A DNA stretch of 42,315 bases from Phycisphaeraceae bacterium (GTDB lineage Bacteria; Planctomycetota; Phycisphaerae; Phycisphaerales; UBA1924): the NCBI GenBank assembly GCA_009827215.1, contig WUAJ01000002.1:1-42315 (forward strand), given 5' to 3'. The notes beneath the pieces are model-generated. The model saw only the letters and a list, made by a program, of their open reading frames with translations. It ran no database searches and was not told the origin of the DNA. The translations under genes and the position numbers were made by a program. This document shows, in pieces, positions 33,366 to 41,689 of the stretch (positions are counted from its first letter, which is position 1; each line of letters opens with the position of its first letter).

Positions 33366-35009
33366 TCAATCCGCGCGTGGACGCATCATCGGGAACGGGA
33401 GCACATCGCGGATCGTGCGCGAGTTGCTCAGCAGCATCACCAAACGATCGATCCCGAGTCCGAGACCTCCCGCTGGAGGCATCCCAACCTTCAGCGCGTT
33501 GATGAAGTCCTCGTCGAAGTTGCGGAATGTGGATTCCTCGTCATCCACTCCCGCGAGTTGCTCGCGGAACTTCGACTCTTGGATATCCGGATCGTTCAGC
33601 TCTGTGTACGCTGGACCGATCTCCATACCACCAATGAATAGGTCCCAACGCTCGGCGAGCGGGATCGTGTCATCCATCGTGTCCGCTTTGGGTCGTGTGA
33701 GTGGCGAGAGTGCCGCGGGGTAATCCAACACGAAGGTCGGCTTGCTCGGATCGATCGTCGCTTCCGCGACTTCCTCGAACAGTTCGTTGACCACGAAGAT
33801 GTCCGCGATCGGAGTACCGTCTTCGCTCTTGGTTTTGAATCCACGCTTGGTTGCTTCTTCGCGAGCACGATCGAGATCGTCGAACTCGAATCCCAGCGCA
33901 TTCTTGAAGAGTGCTTTGTAGGTGATACGCTCGAACGGTGCTTCGTAGTTGATGTTCAGATCACCAAACGGCATGGAGTCGACGCTGCTTCCGGTCGCTT
34001 GTGCCGCGGTCCGCGCCATCTCACGCACCAAACCCTCAGCGATCTCGCGCATTGTTTCGTAGTTCCCGAACGCTTGGTAGAGCTCGAGACTCGTGAACTC
34101 AGGATTGTGCGACTTGTCGAGCCCCTCGTTGCGAAAGTTTCGGCTGACCTCGAATACGCGAGGCATCCCGCCGACGAGCAGACGCTTGAGGTACAGCTCC
34201 GGCGCGATGCGGAGCGAGAGCGGGATATCCAGCGCATTCATGTGCGTGAAGAACGGACGCGCCGCGGCTCCTCCAGCTTGTGTCTGGAGCACAGGCGTAT
34301 CGACCTCGACAAATCCGAGTCGATCGAGGTTGCTGCGGAGCGCTTTCATCAGCTCGCCGCGGAGCATGAAGACGCGTGTGGTTTCTGGATTGACCCACAT
34401 ATCCAGATAGCGCTGTCGATAGCGCATCTCCGTATCAGTGAGTCCAGCGTGTTTTTCTGGAGGAGGGACGAGACACTTGCTCGCCGGGACGAGCGTATCG
34501 GCCCAGCAGGTGACCTCTCCGGTATTGGTCATCGTGAGTGGTCCCTCGGCGATAACGATGTCTCCGAGATCGAGCTTCTTCGCGAGTCCGAATCCTTGCT
34601 CGTCACAGTCACGCTTGGACACCGCGATCTGAAACGCGTCGCGCGAGTGATCACGGAGGTTGAGCCAAACGAGTTTGCCGTTGTCGCGCGCGAGCACGAC
34701 GCGTCCCGCGACTTTGACGCGTGGACGATCATCGACCAGTTCTGGGAGATCGCTCTCGCTGATATCGGGATTGTCGCGTTTCGCTTGCTTGCGCGCCTGG
34801 TTCGCGTCTTTGTTCGCTTGATCCGCGGCTTCGTCGTACGCGCTGTGCGCCTGCTCAAGATTGAGCAGATCATCGGTCCGCTGTCCATAGGGAAGCAGAC
34901 CGAGCGCGGCGATGTCGTCGCGATTGGCGCGGCGCTGGAGCTCAAGGCGGTGCAGATCCTGCGATTCGGATTGCACGGTATTCGGGGTTTCGGTCGTTTG
35001 GTCACTCAT
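33366..35009 (-). CDS. lysS: Lysyl-tRNA synthetase (class II)
   Basis: This 547-residue enzyme charges tRNA-Lys. After a helical lead comes an OB-fold anticodon-binding domain (about 95-190, with VKVAGRVVLARDNGKLVWLNL). The catalytic core has motif 2, FEVSRNFRNEGLDKSHNPEFT (about 285-305), and motif 3, GLGLGIDRLVMLLSNS (about 518-533). A charged insert (about 55-90, DEAADQANKDANQARKQAKRDN) lies between the N-terminal helix and the OB fold and is longer than in common enzymes. I chose the ATG at 35009; the GTG at 35027 is in frame. Neither has a clear binding site. It follows rrf2 after 65 bases and may be co-transcribed. Confidence 0.95.
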   Translation of the reverse strand: MSDQTTETPNTVQSESQDLHRLELQRRANRDDIAALGLLPYGQRTDDLLNLEQAHSAYDEAADQANKDANQARKQAKRDNPDISESDLPELVDDRPRVKVAGRVVLARDNGKLVWLNLRDHSRDAFQIAVSKRDCDEQGFGLAKKLDLGDIVIAEGPLTMTNTGEVTCWADTLVPASKCLVPPPEKHAGLTDTEMRYRQRYLDMWVNPETTRVFMLRGELMKALRSNLDRLGFVEVDTPVLQTQAGGAAARPFFTHMNALDIPLSLRIAPELYLKRLLVGGMPRVFEVSRNFRNEGLDKSHNPEFTSLELYQAFGNYETMREIAEGLVREMARTAAQATGSSVDSMPFGDLNINYEAPFERITYKALFKNALGFEFDDLDRAREEATKRGFKTKSEDGTPIADIFVVNELFEEVAEATIDPSKPTFVLDYPAALSPLTRPKADTMDDTIPLAERWDLFIGGMEIGPAYTELNDPDIQESKFREQLAGVDDEESTFRNFDEDFINALKVGMPPAGGLGLGIDRLVMLLSNSRTIRDVLPFPMMRPRAD

Positions 35010-35074
35010 CGTTTCGATGGTATTCACGCAAGATCGAGTCGGGACGATCCGACGAGCGCGATGCTCGCTTCTGA

Positions 35075-35539
35075 TCAGCTTTTCTGTCCCAGAGTCAGCT
35101 CGACGACGGCGGTCATCTTCTCATCACAAAGCGGCATCGTCCCTCCCAGGTCGCTGATCAGATCCGCCATGGAAACACCGGAGAACTGCTTGATGAGTAT
35201 GTCGATCGCTTCATCGAGCTTGTGGTGCAGAGGACACAACGCCGAGGTGTGGTTCTTGAGATCGAGGGGACAGCACTTGATGCGTTGGATTGGATCAATT
35301 GCGTTGATCACATCGAGCATGCTGACCTCGCTCGCGGGACGCGAGAGCCGATATCCCCCACCAACGCCACGCCGGCCTGTGACGATTTCCGAGCGTGCAA
35401 GGAGCTGGAGCACCTTTGCGAGGTAGTTCATCGGAACCTTCGTCATCTCCGCGAGTTCCGATGTGGACACCAAACCATCAGGGCGATATGCCAAACAGAT
35501 GGTCGCACGCAATGCGTATTCAGTGGTTTGCGAGAGCAA
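35075..35539 (-). CDS. Rrf2-family transcriptional regulator
   Basis: This 154-residue DNA-binding regulator has an N-terminal winged helix (about 1-70) with YALRATICLAYRP and the recognition region GRRGVGGGYRLSRP (about 56-69), and a dimerisation helix at the C-terminus. Cys89, Cys90 and Cys102, near His105-His106, are placed like the Cys ligands of iron-sulfur Rrf2 proteins such as IscR and NsrR, so a redox or nitric oxide sensor is possible. It starts with TTG at 35539, 5 bases after GGAGG. Several inverted repeats lie just upstream. Which genes it controls is unknown. Confidence 0.92.
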   Translation of the reverse strand: MLSQTTEYALRATICLAYRPDGLVSTSELAEMTKVPMNYLAKVLQLLARSEIVTGRRGVGGGYRLSRPASEVSMLDVINAIDPIQRIKCCPLDLKNHTSALCPLHHKLDEAIDILIKQFSGVSMADLISDLGGTMPLCDEKMTAVVELTLGQKS

Positions 35540-35581
35540 TCGGACCTCCAGGTATCCATTGACCTTACTGGGTCATCACCA

Positions 35582-35625
35582 AGACTACAAGTCTGCAACT
35601 ATATTGGAATGATTCCGAGTTGCAG
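35582..35625. promoter_or_regulatory. Nested inverted repeats upstream of rrf2
   Basis: AGACT-ACA-AGTCT (35582-35594) overlaps an 8-bp inverted repeat CTGCAACT (35593-35600) / AGTTGCAG (35618-35625), which itself encloses GGAAT-G-ATTCC (35606-35616). Rrf2 regulators often bind such dyads and control their own gene, so this is a candidate operator. Confidence 0.5.
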
Positions 35626-35655
35626 TGAAATTCTATCGAGATCCTTCAAAATTCT

Positions 35656-35667
35656 GACCAATCGGTC
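35656..35667. promoter_or_regulatory. Inverted repeat between moxR and rrf2
   Basis: GACC-AATC-GGTC forms a short dyad close to the moxR stop codon. It could be an operator half-site or part of a weak terminator. Confidence 0.35.
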
Positions 35668-35681
35668 TGTTTTGGAATCGT

Positions 35682-36767
35682 TCAAGAACCTCCGACGACG
35701 CTCCGCAGCGCATCGCGGGAATGGTCATCAAGCCCGTCCGCTGGGACGAGTTGGAGCAGATTGTCGATCACATCCTCCGTCGAAACCTGATCCGCTTGTG
35801 CGTTGAAGTTGAGCACGATGCGATGACGCAGCACTGGATGCGCGATCGCGCGGATCGTCTCAACACTCACCAATCCATCCCCAACAAGCATCGCGTGCGC
35901 CTTGGCGGCATGGACCAACGCTTCGCTGGCGCGAGGACCGGCTCCCCACGACACATAGTCGCGGACCATGTCTGGGATTCCCGATGCGTCTGATTCATTG
36001 ACGCGCGTGGCGCGGACCAGTCGTAGTGCGTATTTACATACATGCTCTGGGACTGGGGTGTGCTTGATGATCTTCTGCGCTTCAAGAATCCGATCCGGAC
36101 CAACCACGGCATTCACTGGATCCTCGCCTTTGGTGGCGCTTCGTTTGATTACTTCCAGTTCTTCCGCTTCAGTCGGATAGCGCACGAGGATCTGGAACAT
36201 GAATCGGTCGAGCTGTGCTTCAGGGAGTGGATAGGTCCCTTCTTGCTCGAGTGGGTTCTGCGTCGCGAGCACGAAGAACGGATCTGGGAGCGCGTGGCGC
36301 TGACCACCAGCCGTGACTTGTCGCTCTTGCATCGCTTCGAGCAGCGCCGCTTGGGTCTTTGGAGGTGTTCTATTGATTTCGTCGGCGAGGATCACGCTCG
36401 AGAAGATCGGGCCGGGAACGAAACGGAGCGATCGCTGTCCCGTCGCTTTGTCTTCTTCGATCACTTCGGTTCCTGTGATGTCTGAAGGCATGAGATCAGG
36501 TGTGAACTGAATGCGATTGAAATCAAGCTCCATCGCTTGCGCGATCGTGGAGATAACGAGTGTCTTTGCGAGTCCTGGAACGCCGACGAGCATCGCGTGT
36601 CCTCTGGAGAAGACCGCCATGAGGATCTGATCGATGACCTCGTCTTGTCCGACGATGACCTTGCTGATCTCTGATTTGAGCAGGTCGTAGCTCTCGCGGA
36701 CCAGTGCGATCATCTCCTCGCCTGATCTGGAGCCTGATCTGGAGTTGGTTTCGTGGTTCTCGGACAT
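35682..36767 (-). CDS. MoxR-family AAA+ ATPase
   Basis: This 361-residue chaperone-like ATPase has Walker A GVPGLAKT (62-69), Walker B VILADEINRTPP (about 129-140), the sensor segment FFVLATQNPLEQEGTYPLPEAQLDRF (about 170-195) and the AAA lid at the C-terminus. Family members help fold or activate metal enzymes or complexes, usually beside DUF58 and von Willebrand A domain proteins. Here no such partner follows: the next gene on the strand is rrf2. AAGGAGG lies 7 bases before the ATG at 36767. A longer frame from 36968 would add a poorly conserved lead. Confidence 0.93.
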   Translation of the reverse strand: MSENHETNSRSGSRSGEEMIALVRESYDLLKSEISKVIVGQDEVIDQILMAVFSRGHAMLVGVPGLAKTLVISTIAQAMELDFNRIQFTPDLMPSDITGTEVIEEDKATGQRSLRFVPGPIFSSVILADEINRTPPKTQAALLEAMQERQVTAGGQRHALPDPFFVLATQNPLEQEGTYPLPEAQLDRFMFQILVRYPTEAEELEVIKRSATKGEDPVNAVVGPDRILEAQKIIKHTPVPEHVCKYALRLVRATRVNESDASGIPDMVRDYVSWGAGPRASEALVHAAKAHAMLVGDGLVSVETIRAIAHPVLRHRIVLNFNAQADQVSTEDVIDNLLQLVPADGLDDHSRDALRSVVGGS

Positions 36768-36868
36768 ATCGGTTCCTCCTTGAATCGGATCCTGACTCAC
36801 ATCATACCGATCGGACGGACCATCGGTGCTTGGATTGCATCGTTGGTCGGATTGAAGCTCGAACAGTT
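36768..36868. other. Upstream region of moxR
   Basis: This is part of a gap of about 300 bases between moxR and the PDZ gene. Apart from the terminator listed next, I see no gene or strong repeat. Confidence 0.4.
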
Positions 36869-36912
36869 CAAAAAAAGATGGCGGCTGCACGGGGTCTCGT
36901 CGCGCAGCCGCC
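36869..36912 (-). terminator. Rho-independent terminator after the PDZ gene
   Basis: GGCGGCTGC (36880-36888) pairs with GCAGCCGCC (36904-36912). On the minus strand it is followed by a run of seven T residues. Confidence 0.8.
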
Positions 36913-37076
36913 GGGGAACGGTTCTGGAGTACAGAACCGGCGTCGTGGTCAAGTTGGTGAGCGTTCACATCTATATACGGACGCTCGATGTTGATGGTTG
37001 GGATTGTCCCTCCACCTCTTTCAACCGATCAGCAAAAAGCGGGTTGCAAAAATTTCCGCTCCTGATCCAGAAGAAA

Positions 37077-38423
37077 TTAGTCCTCTTCCAAACGCTCTAT
37101 GAGACGCTCCATGAGCGAGGTCAAGCTGTCCATACGCTCTTCCAGAGCACCTTCGAGCTCTTCGAGTCGGTCTTCAAGCTCCGCCATCCGATCATTAAGC
37201 TCTGTTTCAATCTCAGGCATCGAGGCGTGAAGCTTGTGCTCGAGCTCTTTGATGTGATTATGAAGTCCTTCCGCGTGACGCTTGAGCAGGAGCTGCCCGT
37301 CCTTGAATTCCATCGTCATACGCTCGGCATTCCGCATCGCTTCCTCGGCTTTCCGCTCCATCTGCTCAGCGAAGAACCGACGCTCAGCAAGCTCGGCTTG
37401 GTCTTCTGCTTGGACATGCAGCTCGATCATGCCGTCCATGTCACCTTCGTGGAATCGGGACCAGAGGTTTTCATGGAGTGATTCGCGGATCTGCTCTTCG
37501 ATCTCGCGAAGCTTGCTTTCTTCGATGCCCTCTGCGCGGAGCGCTTCGATGATCTTGTCGTGCGTCTTGCGTTGTGTTTCTTTGCTGAAGAACTCTGCAT
37601 TCCCTGGGAATGCGAATTTCCCTTGATCATCACGCGTGACCCAAGTACCACCGACTCGTGGAACTGAAGCATGCCCCAGCGCCTGTGCGTCGTAAGGGAG
37701 CAGCTTGGTATTAATCTTCATCTTCTCACCCTTGCGGAGCAAGACGATTTTGATTTCATCTCCTGGATCTTTCTTGGACAACAGCTTAGTCAATCCCGAT
37801 GGGGAGAGACCGTCGGAGCCGTTGATGGAGATGATGATGTCCTTGTCTTTGATCCCGGCTTTGTCGGCGCTGAGTCCCTTGATGACGCGCTCGACGAGGA
37901 TCGCATCACCTGTAATTCCGAGGTGCTCGCGGAGCGAGTCGCTCGGCTCATCGGTGTAGATCCCGAGCATGACCTTGGGGTGCTCTTTGACCTCAGCGAT
38001 GAACTGAGCGTTGCCCATGCCTTGTCCGACCCATTGCTGAATATTGCCGTGATCGTCTTTGGCCACGAAGATCGAGTGGTTCCCAGAATCATCGCCGAAC
38101 CACACATTGTGGTTGCGATCAAGATTGAACTCGTGGAGTACTTTGCCGTCTTCAGAGAGGATGATGACGACATTGTCTTTGTGTTTGAGTTGATTCTCAG
38201 GAACTTCTTTGCCGTCGAGTTTGATGATGAACTCGCCGTCTTCCATACGAAGTTCGTATAGATGATCGTTGTCGGAGACTTTCTGAACCCAAACAGAATG
38301 CTCTTTGTGTTCGATCTCTTCGTGCGGATGCTCGACGCTCTCGACGACAAAGCCGTCTGCCGATGCGATCGCCAGTCCCGAGAGTCCGGCGAGCAGTGCG
38401 ATGGTCAGTGGTGTTCGTTTCAT
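37077..38423 (-). CDS. Exported PDZ-domain protein with long coiled coil
   Basis: This is a 448-residue protein with a signal peptide (about 1-21). Residues 30-140 have acidic and His-rich strands (HPHEEIEHKEHSVW). A PDZ domain (about 148-245) has the KVMLGIYTDEP opening, ILVERVIKGLSADKAGIKDKDIIISING and the last strand KMKINTKLLPY. There is no trypsin-like or S2P protease domain, so it is a scaffold or sensor rather than a DegP-type protease. Residues about 275-448 are predicted coiled coil (ERRFFAEQMERKAEEAMRNA, DRMAELEDRLEELEGALEER). GGAGG precedes the ATG. It lies 134 bases downstream of the anti-sigma gene. Confidence 0.88.
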   Translation of the reverse strand: MKRTPLTIALLAGLSGLAIASADGFVVESVEHPHEEIEHKEHSVWVQKVSDNDHLYELRMEDGEFIIKLDGKEVPENQLKHKDNVVIILSEDGKVLHEFNLDRNHNVWFGDDSGNHSIFVAKDDHGNIQQWVGQGMGNAQFIAEVKEHPKVMLGIYTDEPSDSLREHLGITGDAILVERVIKGLSADKAGIKDKDIIISINGSDGLSPSGLTKLLSKKDPGDEIKIVLLRKGEKMKINTKLLPYDAQALGHASVPRVGGTWVTRDDQGKFAFPGNAEFFSKETQRKTHDKIIEALRAEGIEESKLREIEEQIRESLHENLWSRFHEGDMDGMIELHVQAEDQAELAERRFFAEQMERKAEEAMRNAERMTMEFKDGQLLLKRHAEGLHNHIKELEHKLHASMPEIETELNDRMAELEDRLEELEGALEERMDSLTSLMERLIERLEED

Positions 38424-38557
38424 TGGGATGCCTCCGTGATGGCCATATGCCGTGGTAAGTACTGGTTCTGGTTCATCCCAAGCAAGTGCGACTCGGGACG
38501 CTTACTCTGATGCGCGTGATTCACAAATCCGTCACGGCAACGAGGAAATTCATCGAT

Positions 38558-39247
38558 TTAGAACGCGCTGCCTCGCTTGAGGGTCTTGAGATCAACAGGG
38601 ACCACAACAGGGTTTCCGAACTCGTCCACCGCTTCGCGGAACGCTTGGTTCAGGACTCTCCGCTCGATGACCTGACGCAGATAGATGACCTCGACAGTCC
38701 CATCCACGAGCGGGCGTGTCTCGACCACCACATGGTCCGGCATCTCCCCTACCACCTTGCCGTCCGCTTGTCCGGCTTGCAGGTACTGATTGAATGCTTG
38801 CTCAGGATCTGCCGCATTGAGTGGGACCATGCTCCCTGTTTGTGGATTGGTTCCGAGCGGGTTGTTTGTTTGGTTCATCGAGAAGGTGCCTGTAAACCAG
38901 CCGAGCATCAGGACGGCGGCGACGGCCCAACCACCCCAACGAGCCGCGGCGTTGACGCGCGACTCGAACACGATCGGAGATCCCGATCCTCCAGGGAGAT
39001 CCACACCATCAGCGATGCTTGATGCCGCGTGCATGACCTCGCACAGCGCTTCATGCTCACGCTGCGCATCGCTCAGGTCGTTCCAGACCTCTGCATCGGT
39101 CGATGCGAGGATACGGAACGAGGACCAGTCCTCGGCGCTCGCGGAGCCGTCGATCACGCGTGAGATCAACAGATCACGAAGATGTGCGGAGTTCTCGCTC
39201 TTCCATTCGCTGGATGGGTTGTTGGTGTTGTCATTGTTCGTATCCAT
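38558..39247 (-). CDS. Putative anti-sigma factor
   Basis: This is a 229-residue single-pass membrane protein. The N-terminal cytoplasmic part (about 1-100) is acidic and helical (HLRDLLISRVIDGSASAED). A helix (about 104-122) and an extracytoplasmic domain (about 125-229) follow. Anti-sigma factors commonly have this shape, and the gene starts on the last base of the sigma stop codon (TGATG), with a GGAGG site 6 bases upstream. No zinc-binding H-x-x-x-C-x-x-C motif was seen, so it is not a standard ZAS anti-sigma factor. The assignment is inferred from position and topology. Confidence 0.75.
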   Translation of the reverse strand: MDTNNDNTNNPSSEWKSENSAHLRDLLISRVIDGSASAEDWSSFRILASTDAEVWNDLSDAQREHEALCEVMHAASSIADGVDLPGGSGSPIVFESRVNAAARWGGWAVAAVLMLGWFTGTFSMNQTNNPLGTNPQTGSMVPLNAADPEQAFNQYLQAGQADGKVVGEMPDHVVVETRPLVDGTVEVIYLRQVIERRVLNQAFREAVDEFGNPVVVPVDLKTLKRGSAF

Positions 39248-39960
39248 CAAGCACCTCCGACGCGCACAGCGCGTGTGTCTTGTTTCTGCTGTGCTTCGAG
39301 CTGCTTGGATTGGAGGTCCAGCGTTTCTCGGAGCATGCGTCTCCCACGCGCGATGCGCGTCTCAACGGTTGTTTCTGGGAGCGAGAGCACCTCAGCAATT
39401 TGTTTGTAACTCATCGACTGCTGACAGCGCATGAGCACGGGCTCCCTGTATTTCTCTGGAAGACTCAGCGCCGCGTCGAGCACGCGTCTCGCGTCTTCCG
39501 AGAGCTGCATCGATCCGATCGAGTCGGATTCGTTCTTTCCTCGACCGACGAGCCGGAGCATGCCGGCGCGTTTGCGTGTCGCCTTGCGTCCCTGCTCGCG
39601 AGCGATGTTGATCGTCACGGTTCTGAGCCAAGGCTTGAACAGCGCCGGATCACGCACCTCGTGCACCTTCCGGCAGACCTGGAGCGCGACGATCTGAAGC
39701 AAGTCCTCCAGATCCGCTTCGCGGGGTTTGTGCGCCATCAGGATCACCGCGACCCATCGGCGCACGCCGACCCAGACCTGGGACAGCGCCTCGGCGTGCC
39801 CCTCGATCGCTTGCTCGATCGGCAGTGTCTGTTCCCATCGTTCACTCAAGACCCGGATCCCCTGCTCATTCGTCTGGCTTGATTCCTTCAACTGCTTGTC
39901 CACAACACGGATGCGCCGCTTTGGTGCTCCTGTCACGATCTGGGAACATTGGGAGCACAA
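39247..39960 (-). CDS. ECF-type RNA polymerase sigma factor
   Basis: This protein of up to 237 residues has region 2 at about 65-130 (RRWVAVILMAHKPREADLEDLLQIVA, with helix FKPWLRTVTINIAREQGRK) and region 4 near 165-215 (ALSLPEKYREPVLMRCQQSMSYKQIAEVLSLPETTVETRIARGRRML), which binds the -35 box. It should direct a dedicated regulon when released from its anti-sigma partner. The start is unclear: TTG 39960 is the longest option and GTG 39903 the other; neither has a strong ribosome binding site. It is divergent from tatC, and a dyad lies just upstream. Confidence 0.88.
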   Translation of the reverse strand: MCSQCSQIVTGAPKRRIRVVDKQLKESSQTNEQGIRVLSERWEQTLPIEQAIEGHAEALSQVWVGVRRWVAVILMAHKPREADLEDLLQIVALQVCRKVHEVRDPALFKPWLRTVTINIAREQGRKATRKRAGMLRLVGRGKNESDSIGSMQLSEDARRVLDAALSLPEKYREPVLMRCQQSMSYKQIAEVLSLPETTVETRIARGRRMLRETLDLQSKQLEAQQKQDTRAVRVGGA

Positions 39961-39968
39961 TTCGTCAG

Positions 39969-39985
39969 ATTTGCACTTCGCAAAT
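39969..39985. promoter_or_regulatory. Inverted repeat between the sigma gene and tatC
   Basis: ATTTGC (39969-39974) and GCAAAT (39980-39985), with a 5-base spacer, lie 9 bases upstream of the TTG start of the sigma gene. This is a candidate operator or a part of the promoter region. Confidence 0.4.
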
Positions 39986-40048
39986 GCTTGTGATGCGTGC
40001 AGTTCCCATAAGTATTACTGGTCAGATGCCCCCTAGAGTTGCAGGCTC

Positions 40049-41125
40049 ATGAGCGACGACGCATCACAATCCCGATTTCCGGCTCGAAACAGCGGTTCTC
40101 AAGCTTCTCAGCTGCCTGGGAGGATCGAGCACGATCCGCACACGATGTCGCTCGGAGATCACCTCGAGGACCTGCGGAAGCGGATTTTCTTCGCACTCAT
40201 CGGCATCATCCCAATCTTCGTCGTCGCGTTCGCTTCGGGACGCTTCCTGCTGGATCTCCTGATCCGTCCCGCACGGCGCAAACTCCTTGACGGCGGACAG
40301 GGCACCACGCTGCTCGCAACAGGACCATTCGAAACCTTCGGGACAGTCGTGCATCTCGCTGTGGTCGTGACGCTGCTTCTGGGATCTCCCTGGATTCTGT
40401 ATCACTTGTGGAAGTTTGTCTCGCCGGGACTGTACAAACACGAACGCCGAGTGGTGCATCTGCTGATCCCGTTCTCTGGACTGCTGACTGTACTCAGTAT
40501 TCTGTTTTTGTATTTTGTGATCCTGCCTGTGATACTCGCGTTCTTTATCGGATACGCGTCTCAGGTTTCTGGTCAGGATGTTGTCCCAACAGCGCCGCTT
40601 GCGGAGGGGATCGTGCTCCCAACGATTCCTGTACTCGAAGCGGATCCAGTCTCCCCGGCTCTAGGGAGCACATGGATCAATGAATCGATGATGCAGCAGC
40701 GCGTCGTCATCGGGATCGATCCGAGTGATCAATCCCCGATCATCCGCGCGATCCAGCTGACGACGGATATCGGGATCATCCAGCAGTATCGCATCAGCGA
40801 GTACATCAAGACGGTGCTCAACATGGGACTCGCGTTCGGGATCGCGTTCCAGACGCCGGTCGTCGTGGTGATGCTCGGATGGGTCGGGATTCTCGATCCA
40901 TACGCGATGGGACGCTTCCGCAAGCACGCGATCGCGATCTGTGCGATCCTTGGCGCTTTCCTGACGCCTGCGGATCCGCTCTCGATGATCCTGCTCGCGG
41001 GTCCGCTGTACGCGTTGTACGAGCTCGGCCTGTTCATTGTCAAGGTACTCCCCTTGTCGAAAGTCATCGGCGATGTCCGCGAGGATCAGGACCGAGACGC
41101 GATCACGCCTCCAGATGAGAGATAG
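40049..41125 (+). CDS. tatC: Sec-independent protein translocase TatC with an enlarged loop
   Basis: This 358-residue membrane protein forms the receptor core of the twin-arginine translocase. It has the HLEDLRKRI signature (38-46) in the first cytoplasmic part, WILYHLWKFVSPGLYKHERR (115-134), and late helices with FGIAFQTPVVVVMLGWVGILDP (263-284). The second periplasmic loop is about 85 residues (about 168-252) where common TatC proteins have about 20. The N-terminal lead (about 30 residues) is also longer. tatA/tatB are not next to it. The ATG at 40049 has a weak GCAGG site. tadA follows after 10 bases and is probably co-transcribed. Confidence 0.94.
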   Translation: MSDDASQSRFPARNSGSQASQLPGRIEHDPHTMSLGDHLEDLRKRIFFALIGIIPIFVVAFASGRFLLDLLIRPARRKLLDGGQGTTLLATGPFETFGTVVHLAVVVTLLLGSPWILYHLWKFVSPGLYKHERRVVHLLIPFSGLLTVLSILFLYFVILPVILAFFIGYASQVSGQDVVPTAPLAEGIVLPTIPVLEADPVSPALGSTWINESMMQQRVVIGIDPSDQSPIIRAIQLTTDIGIIQQYRISEYIKTVLNMGLAFGIAFQTPVVVVMLGWVGILDPYAMGRFRKHAIAICAILGAFLTPADPLSMILLAGPLYALYELGLFIVKVLPLSKVIGDVREDQDRDAITPPDER

Positions 41126-41135
41126 ATCAGCAGAC

Positions 41136-41645
41136 ATGAGCACGACTGAATCGACTCCAACTGAACTGGATCTTCAGATGATGCGCCGAGCGTTGGAACT
41201 CGCGGATCAAGCGCAGCAGATTGGAGAGGTCCCAGTCGGAGCGGTGGTGTACGAAACAGACAGCGGCACCATCCTCGGCGAGGGATCCAACACACGCGAG
41301 TGCGACAAGAACCCCACAGGACACGCAGAGTTCACCGCGATCCTCAACGCGTGCAAATGGATCGACGACTGGCGCCTGAATCACTGCACCCTTGCGGTCA
41401 CGCTTGAGCCGTGTCCGATGTGTGCTGGATTGATCGTTAACGCGCGTGTGGGACGAGTGATCTACGGCGCGGATGATCCCAAAGCGGGAGCCGTGCGTTC
41501 GCTATACAACCTCTGCGATGACGAGCGTCTGAACCATCGTTCAGACATCATCCCAGGCGTCATGGCTCAGGAGTCGTCCGAAGTGCTCAAAGCGTTCTTC
41601 AAGCGTCTGAGGTCGGTTGGAGAGGACGCACGCGATCAAGACTGA
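41136..41645 (+). CDS. tadA: tRNA-specific adenosine deaminase TadA
   Basis: This 169-residue zinc enzyme converts the wobble adenosine of tRNA-Arg to inosine. The catalytic motifs are HAEFTAI (His63, Glu65; the more usual form is HAEMLAL) and PCPMC (Cys93, Cys96), and EVPVGAVVYETD (31-42) is typical. The start at ATG 41136 gives the usual length; a longer in-frame option begins at 41115 within tatC. A GAGAG sequence is the only ribosome binding site. A long hairpin starts on its stop codon. Its role is inferred from the family; other cytosine or guanine deaminases share these motifs. Confidence 0.9.
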   Translation: MSTTESTPTELDLQMMRRALELADQAQQIGEVPVGAVVYETDSGTILGEGSNTRECDKNPTGHAEFTAILNACKWIDDWRLNHCTLAVTLEPCPMCAGLIVNARVGRVIYGADDPKAGAVRSLYNLCDDERLNHRSDIIPGVMAQESSEVLKAFFKRLRSVGEDARDQD

Positions 41646-41689
41646 TCTATCTGGATCATCGAAGATACCTTCAGATTCCAGATGGATCA
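41643..41689 (+). promoter_or_regulatory. Long hairpin starting on the tadA stop codon
   Basis: A 13-bp stem (41643-41655 with 41677-41689) has only one U.G wobble, and the 21-base loop contains an inner GAAG/CTTC stem. No T-run follows, so it is not a standard rho-independent terminator. It may block exonucleases or assist termination. Confidence 0.65.

Noticed and set aside
33999..35426. A 475-residue + strand open frame
   Set aside because: It runs antisense through lysS and rrf2, both of which match families, and has no recognisable motif.
36753..37481. A 242-residue + strand open frame
   Set aside because: It overlaps moxR and the PDZ gene on the opposite strand and contains the terminator stem.
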